A DNA stretch of 21,241 nt, taken from the NCBI GenBank assembly GCA_937968035.1, contig CALBTS010000493.1, positions 1 to 21,241 on the forward strand, given 5' to 3'. Every line of letters begins with the position of its first letter. Position 1 is the first letter of the stretch. Positions 15,437 through 21,241 of the stretch are shown here, in pieces. Made by a program: the position numbers and the translations under genes. This DNA is from an uncultured Methanomethylovorans sp. (GTDB lineage: Archaea; Halobacteriota; Methanosarcinia; Methanosarcinales; Methanosarcinaceae). Under the pieces are notes generated by a model. That model did not search any database. It saw nothing but the letters and a program-made list of their open reading frames with translations, and had not been told where the DNA came from.

Positions 15437-16747
15437 TCAGCCAACAACACTCATATCAGTTATCCGAAGTGAGGGTGTAACTGTTCCCCCCACTTGCCTC
15501 AGATCCCTGCCTGCACCGTTTATATTCTTAAGGATATCGAAAACATTTCCTGATAACATAAGCGATTTGATAGGTCTTGCAAGCTCTCCTTTCTCAATGG
15601 TGAAGGCATTCCTTGCTTCTACAGAGAAATCACCTGAAATGTAATTAGCAGTATGTGCTCCTATAACAGTATTAATATAGATCCCCTTATCTGTATCTTC
15701 GATCACATTGCTCTTTTCATATCCTATTATAAAATTGCGGATCCCTACAGAAGGAGGGGAGGAATAGGAATGCCTGGAAGCATTGCCTGTACTGCTTATA
15801 CCTTCCTTACCTGCTGTATAGTTGTCATAGAGATAGGACCTAAAAACGCCTTTTTCTATAATAGGGTTTGTCTGGGAAGGAACGCCTTCATCATCCGCCA
15901 TGGCTGTCTCAAGGCCTCCCTCAAGTAGTCCATCGTCAATTATGGACAGTTTCTCGCTGGCTATCATTTCACCTTTACGGCCGATGAGACTGGACCGGCC
16001 TTTCTGGACATTATCTGCATCAATGGCAGAGGAAAAAATACCTGTCAGAAGATCCGCGACTGCAAAAGGATGCAGAATGATCTCTGTACGATGCGGTTCA
16101 ATGGAAATGCCCTGTCTTGACATGGATGCAAGTTCAGAAGCAGCTTTTCCCAAATTGAAGAAATCAATGTCCATTTCTCTGGACATATCGTACTCATAGG
16201 CAGTTGTTGGTTCTTCCTGACCTGTTATAACATCTACGAATCCACTTATTGCAGTTCCTCTATCCTCTACCTCTATTCCATTACTATTTAATATCAAGCG
16301 TCGGCTTGCCACACGTGAAAAGGATCCTGCCGTTACTAGCACATCTGGCAAGGATGATGCTCCCTCCAGCATATTTGTGGACAACTCTATACATTCGTCA
16401 AGTTCCATATCTTTGATACGGGGATCGAACGTACCTTTGATCTCAGGATATTTTCCATCAGTGGGGAAAGACCTCCATGCCGGATCCCTGCCTCTGATCC
16501 TGGCCGAGGAAACTGCGGTCCTTGCAGCTTCTTCCATCTTCGTGTCGATATTGGTGCTTGCGAACCCAACAGCACCGTTAACCACTGCACGAATTCCCAT
16601 TCCCTGATTTATGTTCTCCTTAGAACCTTCGATCAGACCTTTACGGATATCTATACTGGTCACTTCGCTTTTGACCAGATAGACCTCAGCCTCATCAGCA
16701 CCCGCTTTCAGAGCAGCACTTAGGGCTTTTCTTGCAGTATCATACAT
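15437..16747 (-). CDS. pmbA: TldE/PmbA-like metalloprotease subunit
   Basis: A 436-residue member of the TldD/PmbA family. It has no HExxxH motif, as expected of the TldE (PmbA) subunit, which forms a heterodimer with TldD and helps hold the peptide substrate. Typical features are the N-terminal A-D-E-A-E-V-Y segment (about 18-24), G-M-G-I-R-A-V-V-N-G-A-V-G-F-A (49-63) and the C-terminal beta domain with N-Y-I-S-G-D-F-S-V-E-A-R-N-A-F. The start codon follows the stop of tldD without a gap (TGAATG), so the two are translationally coupled, fitting a 1:1 complex. In bacteria TldD/E degrades unfolded small proteins and matures some peptides. The archaeal substrate is not known. Confidence 0.94.
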   Translation of the reverse strand: MYDTARKALSAALKAGADEAEVYLVKSEVTSIDIRKGLIEGSKENINQGMGIRAVVNGAVGFASTNIDTKMEEAARTAVSSARIRGRDPAWRSFPTDGKYPEIKGTFDPRIKDMELDECIELSTNMLEGASSLPDVLVTAGSFSRVASRRLILNSNGIEVEDRGTAISGFVDVITGQEEPTTAYEYDMSREMDIDFFNLGKAASELASMSRQGISIEPHRTEIILHPFAVADLLTGIFSSAIDADNVQKGRSSLIGRKGEMIASEKLSIIDDGLLEGGLETAMADDEGVPSQTNPIIEKGVFRSYLYDNYTAGKEGISSTGNASRHSYSSPPSVGIRNFIIGYEKSNVIEDTDKGIYINTVIGAHTANYISGDFSVEARNAFTIEKGELARPIKSLMLSGNVFDILKNINGAGRDLRQVGGTVTPSLRITDMSVVG

Positions 16748-18088
16748 TCAGGTACCCCCGACAACGGCCTTCGAGATACAAATGTGAGGTGATCCGTCGC
16801 TCACAGGTACCAGCTGTCCACCTTTTCCACATCTTCCGGAGTTCATTTTCAGATCACTGCCCACATGGGTCACATTATTGAGGATCTCAAGTGTCTTTCC
16901 GGATAGAGATACATCTCTCATGAGGGTAGTGATCTCACCTCTTTCTATGAGATATGCCTTTTCTGCATTGAACTGGAATATACCTTCACCAGTGTTGACC
17001 TGTCCGCCTCTGGAGCCAATAAGATACATTCCGTCACCTATTTCCTCAAGCATTTCTTCAAAGGTGGAGTTGCCATTATCAAGATATGTATTGCTCATGC
17101 GGACTATGGGCATGGAATATCCCTGACACCTGCTGTGCCCAGGGTCACCTCCAAGCTTTGCTGAAGTTTCTCTGGAATGCAGGTAAGAGTTCAGTACGCC
17201 ATTTTTTATGATAGTCGTTCTTTGTGATTGTGCCCCTTCATCATCAAATGGGAAGTAGCCATATTCATGAAGTGTAGGGTCATCCACTATAGTGATAAGG
17301 GGTGAAGCTATCTGTTTTCCAACCATATTATCAAGAATGGAACTTCCCTCAAGCACCAGATCGGCTTCTGATGCATGTCCTACAGCTTCATGTACGAACA
17401 CTCCCGCCAGCTCCTGATCAAGTATCACAGGCATGTTCCCTCCCTTTGCAGGCTTGGCATGTATGAGCTGAAGTGCCTCGTTAGATGCACTTGTTGCAAG
17501 CTCAAGAGCATTATTTTCATCGAATATTTCATACCCTTTGACACCGAACTTGCTTTCCCTTCCTGCCTGGTAGATGCCATTCTCTGAGGCTACTGCACTG
17601 ACCGCAAATCCGGACCTTATAAGTTCGTACTCACAATCCAGACCGTCAATGTTGTTATAACATACCTTGACTTCGGATTCAGAATAGACGGCACTTGTGC
17701 TGCTGATCCCCTCAAGTTTTGCCCGTTTGCTCATTTCCTTGAGCAGTTCAACTTTTTCTTCAATGGATATATCCCGTGGATCTATCTTTATGCGGGGAAG
17801 GTCTTTCAATGTTGGTTTCCCTACTGGGGTGAGTTCCACTTTTTCTTTGGGATTTCGGGAATTCATGCTTACAGCAAGCTCAGAGGCAGCATTAAGTGCT
17901 TTCTTCTCATTGAAATAACCATCAGCTGAAGTAAAGCCCCATGAACCTCCGCACAGAGCACGTATACCGCCGCCCCTTGTATAGTTCACAGATATCTCTT
18001 CAACATTCCCATTATCAATAATAATGGACGTAGTAGTGGCATCCACCACTCTTACGTCGTAAAAGTCAACATTTTTCATGTGGGTCAT
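16748..18088 (-). CDS. tldD: TldD metalloprotease
   Basis: The catalytic zinc subunit of the TldD/E protease, 446 residues. The metal motif H-E-A-V-G-H-A-S-E-A-D is at 233-243 (H233, E234, H238). The Cys ligand expected from bacterial TldD structures is C420 in S-G-R-C-G-K-G-G-Q. G-S-R-G-G-Q-V-N-T-G-E-G-I-F-Q-F-N is also characteristic. The ATG at 18088 lies about 14 nt after GAGAGGA, which itself overlaps the lonB stop. A second ATG three codons on is possible. Only 18 bases separate it from lonB, so the order lonB-tldD-pmbA is very likely one transcript linking ATP-dependent unfolding/proteolysis to cleavage of small peptides (inference). Confidence 0.96.
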   Translation of the reverse strand: MTHMKNVDFYDVRVVDATTTSIIIDNGNVEEISVNYTRGGGIRALCGGSWGFTSADGYFNEKKALNAASELAVSMNSRNPKEKVELTPVGKPTLKDLPRIKIDPRDISIEEKVELLKEMSKRAKLEGISSTSAVYSESEVKVCYNNIDGLDCEYELIRSGFAVSAVASENGIYQAGRESKFGVKGYEIFDENNALELATSASNEALQLIHAKPAKGGNMPVILDQELAGVFVHEAVGHASEADLVLEGSSILDNMVGKQIASPLITIVDDPTLHEYGYFPFDDEGAQSQRTTIIKNGVLNSYLHSRETSAKLGGDPGHSRCQGYSMPIVRMSNTYLDNGNSTFEEMLEEIGDGMYLIGSRGGQVNTGEGIFQFNAEKAYLIERGEITTLMRDVSLSGKTLEILNNVTHVGSDLKMNSGRCGKGGQLVPVSDGSPHICISKAVVGGT

Positions 18089-18106
18089 ATTAAAACCAAT
18101 ATCCTC

Positions 18107-20005
18107 TCATGTGGGAACCACTTCAGGAATATCGAGATTGAGCTTAAGGTTTGTCAGTTTCGAAAGCTTCTCCACTATTCTCTTTTTATCGACTCCCACA
18201 AGACTGTGCTCCATAACTTCTATAATGTTCGTTACCGGCACAATCTCGATCTTGCCCTTATAGGCTTCTTCTATAAGCACGTCATCCTCATTGGATTTGG
18301 GGATTATTACTTTCTTTATGCCTGCCAGGGCTGCAGCTTCTATCTTGTAGGTAGCACCACCGATAGGCAATACATCTCCCCTCACAGAGAGAGAACCGGT
18401 CATTGCCACAGACTGGTCCACGGGTATGTTCTCAAGTGCAGAGATTACAGCTGTAGCTATGGATATGGATGCACTGTCACCTTCCACACCTTCATAGGTC
18501 CCTATGAACTGAATGTGGATATCATGATTTGCGGTATCCTTTCCGGTGATGTTCTTTATCACAGCAGATACATTTTGGACAGCTTCTTTCGCGATATCCT
18601 TTAGCATACCGGTAGCAACCACACGTCCTTCTGAACTTGATTGAGCTGGCGTCACTTCGGCCATGATAGGCAATACTATGCCTGAGTCTCCCCCCATTAC
18701 GGCGAGACCGTTGACCCTTCCCACAGCTAAACCATTCTTCTGGAACAGCTGATAATCTTTACGTCTTTCAAGATAACTATCTGCCAGTTGTTGTTCTATG
18801 GAGCGGGCCATCTTCTTTGCAGCAAGCACATGTTTATCGGTGGTCACTGGTGCGTTCTCAGCATGAGCAATATCCCCGGCTACTCTAACAAGACCTCCAA
18901 GGTCCCTTAGCTTCAGGGTCAAATGACCCTTTCGCCCGGCTCTGCGCCTGGCCTCCCTGATCACCTCATTGACCGCAGACCGGTCAAAAGGAGGTATATG
19001 TCCATCACGCATTACTTCCTGAGCCACGAAACGCACCAGGTTCCTGCGGTTCTCGAGAGTGTCTTCCATGGAGTCACGCATGAAAATCTCATAGCCATAT
19101 CCTTTGATCCTTGATCTGAGGGCAGGATGCATTTTTTCCACTGCATCGAGATTACCTGCAGCCACCATGATAAAATCACATGGCACGGGCTCTGTCTTTA
19201 CAAGGGCACCGGAACTGCGTTCTGATTGTCCTGTGATGGCATATTCTTTTTCCTGAAGAGCCGTAAGCATGCTCTGTTGTGACTCAAGGCTGAGGGTATT
19301 TATCTCATCGATGAACAGAACGCCCTTGTGTGATTTGTGTATATCGCCGCTCTCAACCCTGTCATGTGCAGGAGTTTCAAGTCCTCCTGACTGGAAGGGA
19401 TCGTGGCGCACATCACCAAGGAGTGCACCTGCATGCGTACCAGTTGCATCGATATAAGGAGCATGCTCTTTGTTGTAATTATTTACAATAAGCTTGGGTA
19501 TCATCATCTCTTCTTTTGGAAGCAACTGACGTGTAAGCAGGAGTATCATAATAGCTGCTATGATCCCCCACAACAGTTGGTCCACATAGAAAGAATATAT
19601 GATAATACCGAAGACCAGTATCATCATCAGCATGTTCCGGGATTGGGCTTTTTTCTGTGCTTCCAGTTTATGGGCCATGACTATTTCTCTACCCTTGCCA
19701 GCAGGTACAGTCCTCATCTTTGGATTATTCTGATCCTCAAGATTCGGGTAAGCAAGAATATCCTGCAGCTCTTCTTTGGGTAAAAGTTCTGCCATAGCCT
19801 TTGCCAACAAAGACTTACCAGTACCTGGAGTCCCTATCATCATTACGTGTCGGCGCTGGCTTGCTGCTTTCCTGACCACTTCCACAGCATGCTCCTGTCC
19901 GATGATCTGATCGATCAACAGTTTAGGGACATCTATGGAGTTCGTAGTGTTGAAATCGAGATCATAAAGTTCGTTTTGATCAATAGTAGTCATCTCTGTA
20001 TCCAT
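18107..20005 (-). CDS. lonB: archaeal LonB, membrane-anchored ATP-dependent protease
   Basis: LonB unfolds and degrades damaged or regulatory proteins at the inner face of the membrane and is the main membrane-bound AAA+ protease of Euryarchaeota. The 632-residue protein has Walker A G-T-P-G-T-G-K-S (58-65). Two membrane helices at about 125-162 are inserted in the AAA+ domain as the LonB hallmark. Walker B is V-L-F-I-D-E (229-234). The C-terminal protease domain has the Ser-Lys dyad: S511 in E-G-D-S-A-S and K554 in G-A-T-Y-K-I-E-A. The frame is open to 20113, but the best TATA box (near 20090) lies inside that extension, so the ATG at 20005 is preferred. The ATG at 19993 is also possible. 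It heads the lonB-tldD-pmbA operon. Confidence 0.95.
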   Translation of the reverse strand: MDTEMTTIDQNELYDLDFNTTNSIDVPKLLIDQIIGQEHAVEVVRKAASQRRHVMMIGTPGTGKSLLAKAMAELLPKEELQDILAYPNLEDQNNPKMRTVPAGKGREIVMAHKLEAQKKAQSRNMLMMILVFGIIIYSFYVDQLLWGIIAAIMILLLTRQLLPKEEMMIPKLIVNNYNKEHAPYIDATGTHAGALLGDVRHDPFQSGGLETPAHDRVESGDIHKSHKGVLFIDEINTLSLESQQSMLTALQEKEYAITGQSERSSGALVKTEPVPCDFIMVAAGNLDAVEKMHPALRSRIKGYGYEIFMRDSMEDTLENRRNLVRFVAQEVMRDGHIPPFDRSAVNEVIREARRRAGRKGHLTLKLRDLGGLVRVAGDIAHAENAPVTTDKHVLAAKKMARSIEQQLADSYLERRKDYQLFQKNGLAVGRVNGLAVMGGDSGIVLPIMAEVTPAQSSSEGRVVATGMLKDIAKEAVQNVSAVIKNITGKDTANHDIHIQFIGTYEGVEGDSASISIATAVISALENIPVDQSVAMTGSLSVRGDVLPIGGATYKIEAAALAGIKKVIIPKSNEDDVLIEEAYKGKIEIVPVTNIIEVMEHSLVGVDKKRIVEKLSKLTNLKLNLDIPEVVPT

Positions 20006-20069
20006 GATTTGCTCACAGTTATGATTTCTGTTGTCAACCTGACTATTCCTTTTTTTTATTGATTCTGCA

Positions 20070-20095
20070 TATATGGTGCACATATAAAATAAATG
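20070..20095 (-). promoter_or_regulatory. lonB promoter with adjacent inverted repeat
   Basis: On the minus strand tttattttatatg (about 20095-20083) resembles a TATA box and would start transcription near 20060, leaving a leader of about 55 bases. Overlapping its downstream side is the inverted repeat TATATG-gtgca-CATATA (20070-20086), placed where a repressor would block TBP/TFB or polymerase. Archaeal stress proteases are commonly under such control, but no regulator can be named from the sequence. Confidence 0.45.
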
Positions 20096-20157
20096 TATCA
20101 CTTTATATTGCAAAACTATATGAATATTAAGGCGGATATGCAGAAAGCGTTTAGAAA

Positions 20158-20598
20158 ATGAAATCCATTATTCATATACTTATTGCTTTCATGTTTGTAA
20201 TGATCCTTGTTTCATTACCGGCAACCGCCGCGACCGACAATCCTCAATATATACATTACAAGCAAATGACAATGAGATTCAGTGGAACTGATGCCACTGT
20301 TACTCTTTCATTTGAGCTCGATGCATTTGTACAGGCTTACACATTATTGATGGGTAGCCATAATCTAGAAGGGGATATAAGGAAGATGTTCTATGACTTC
20401 GACGAAATAACGGTCTCAGAGATAGGCAAGGACTATGCGATTCTCAGGATCGACAATGTTTCACATTTAAGCGATGGATATTACTTGCATGATTCCAGAG
20501 ATCTGGGTTCAAGTGTTGACGTGCTCACCATGGTCTATCCAAGTGGTGCAAGCAAGCAGAAATCTAATGCAAAGGAAACATCGAATATATTCTATTAA
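20158..20598 (+). CDS. small secreted protein of unknown function
   Basis: A 146-residue exported protein. Residues 1-24 form a signal peptide (K-S at 2-3, hydrophobic core, end L-P-A-T-A-A). The mature part of about 120 residues alternates short beta-like segments (M-T-M-R-F-S-G-T-D-A-T-V-T-L-S-F-E-L) with acidic loops, and has no Cys and no membrane anchor. I recognise no family. The ATG lacks a Shine-Dalgarno site. A TATA-like aactatatga near 20115-20124 would give a leader of about 10 bases. It is divergent from lonB across about 150 bases, so the two may share regulation. Confidence 0.65.
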   Translation: MKSIIHILIAFMFVMILVSLPATAATDNPQYIHYKQMTMRFSGTDATVTLSFELDAFVQAYTLLMGSHNLEGDIRKMFYDFDEITVSEIGKDYAILRIDNVSHLSDGYYLHDSRDLGSSVDVLTMVYPSGASKQKSNAKETSNIFY

Positions 20599-20939
20599 AC
20601 TCCTCACTTTTAAGTATCATCTCTTTCTCTAAGCAAACCCTGTATCCAGTTCCTGCTATCATCGCAGCAGCTACTGAATGATGGTAATGTTTTTCTTCCC
20701 AGGTTGCCGGAGATGACAGTGAGTCACACTCTCTGCCATAATTAAATAGATAAGAAAGTTGCAAAACTAAATGTGCAAAGCAATGTATTTTTCAGATCAA
20801 CTCAAATTTTTACTATCTCATGAGGATAAACCAGGTGAACTATATATAAGAAATACACTTTGAACAGGTAGATAGCCTTTTTTGATTTTATGGAACAAAA
20901 GGTTTATCTGCTATGACAATGTATGGGTGGTGCCGATAA
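20599..20939. other. intergenic region before the tRNA cluster
   Basis: No supported gene is seen. A minus-strand frame over 20564-20764 is open for 66 codons but would need a TTG start with no ribosome-binding site and has no recognisable motif, so I leave it uncalled. The right end holds the tRNA promoter near 20840. Confidence 0.55.
20838..20850 (+). promoter_or_regulatory. TATA box of the tRNA cluster
   Basis: aactatatataag is the strongest TATA match upstream of the tRNAs. It implies a start near 20870, leaving a 5' leader of about 70 bases that would be removed by RNase P. A weaker element, aaaaggtttatc (about 20897-20908), lies closer to the first tRNA. Confidence 0.45.
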
Positions 20940-21013
20940 GGGCTCGTGGTCTAGTTGGTTATGACGTCGCCTTGACATGGCGGAGGTCCTGAGTTCGACT
21001 CTCAGCGGGCCCA
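20940..21013 (+). tRNA. tRNA-Val (anticodon GAC)
   Basis: The 74-base sequence folds as a complete cloverleaf. The acceptor arm is GGGCTCG with CGGGCCC. The anticodon stem is TCGCC/GGCGG around the loop TTGACAT, giving anticodon GAC for Val. The T arm is CTGAG-TTCGACT-CTCAG. The discriminator base is A. CCA is not encoded and no intron is present. Confidence 0.93.
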
Positions 21014-21083
21014 TCAGCAAAACAAAAAACAGTTAAGTTTAAATTGGAAAACAGCATTAAGGTGCTATGTTGCTCCCCATAAA

Positions 21084-21157
<74 letters not shown>

Positions 21158-21168
21158 CCAAACAATGC

Positions 21169-21240
21169 ACATCAGTAGTGTAGCGGTTATCACCTGGCGT
21201 TGCCAACGCTAGAACCCGGGTTCGAATCCCGGCTGATGTA
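21169..21240 (+). tRNA. tRNA-Gly (anticodon GCC)
   Basis: A complete cloverleaf ending one base before the window edge. The acceptor is ACATCAG paired perfectly with CTGATGT. The anticodon stem is TGGCG/CGCTA around TTGCCAA (anticodon GCC, Gly). The T arm is CCGGG-TTCGAAT-CCCGG, and the discriminator is A. The first pair is A1-U72 rather than G1-C72. C2-G71 and the C35-C36 anticodon bases, which glycyl-tRNA synthetases commonly read, are kept. CCA is not encoded within the window. It begins 11 bases after tRNA-Phe (8 after its possible encoded CCA), so the two are probably co-transcribed. Confidence 0.92.
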
Positions 21241-21241
21241 T

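Noticed and set aside
20006..20113. Upstream extension of LonB (36 extra residues)
   Set aside because: The likely TATA box lies inside this stretch, and its residues do not resemble a LonB N-terminus.
20564..20764. Minus-strand frame of 66 codons next to the tRNA cluster
   Set aside because: It needs a TTG start without a ribosome-binding site, overlaps the end of the secreted-protein gene, and has no recognisable motif.

Overview
The window reads as chromosomal DNA of a methanogenic archaeon, most likely Methanosarcinaceae (a relative of Methanolobus, Methanomethylovorans or Methanococcoides). The case rests on archaeal-type families: membrane-anchored LonB, ATP-dependent archaeal DNA ligase, archaeal EPSP synthase, a stand-alone ACT protein next to homoserine dehydrogenase, and a membrane-anchored winged-helix regulator. 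TATA-box promoters, moderate GC content and a soluble PAS/GAF/HisKA_2 histidine kinase agree. The genus is inferred from general resemblance, not from a database match.

Layout, left to right. (1) 1-509, minus: 5' part of aroA, running off the left edge. (2) 510-1255: a long AT-rich gap with one strong promoter-like site and a possible short gene remnant. (3) 1256-2683, plus: a YeaO-like DUF488 gene overlapping a hemerythrin gene, then a second, classical DUF488 gene under its own promoter. (4) 2687-3544, minus: HtpX-like membrane protease. (5) 3677-5612, minus: three cell-surface genes (a small lipoprotein, a secreted coiled-coil/beta-repeat protein and a small Cys-rich secreted protein). (6) 5827-6639, plus: a membrane-spanning putative transcription regulator. 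(7) 6700-9911, plus: apparent operon of ACT protein, homoserine dehydrogenase and DNA ligase. (8) 9986-10345, plus: a cupredoxin-fold lipoprotein that seems to have lost its copper ligands. (9) 10348-12685: a PflX-type radical SAM protein (minus) and an MFS transporter (plus) that share a compact divergent promoter. (10) 12657-15293, minus: a large orphan sensor kinase. (11) 15437-20005, minus: apparent operon lonB-tldD-pmbA. (12) 20158-20598, plus: a secreted protein of unknown function. (13) 20940-21240, plus: tRNA-Val, tRNA-Phe and tRNA-Gly.

Protein quality control is a theme: LonB, TldD and TldE/PmbA in one operon, with HtpX in the same window. aroA, homoserine dehydrogenase and its ACT partner serve amino-acid biosynthesis. 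Sensing is represented by the sensor kinase, the membrane-anchored regulator, the ACT protein and the hemerythrin.

I see no CRISPR array, insertion sequence, prophage or obvious horizontally acquired island. The most interesting points are the hemerythrin/DUF488 group, the copper-ligand-less cupredoxin, the lonB-tldD-pmbA operon, the uncharacterised surface-protein block, a Cys/His cluster in one kinase PAS domain, and the A1-U72 pair in tRNA-Gly. None of these amounts to a demonstrated new system.
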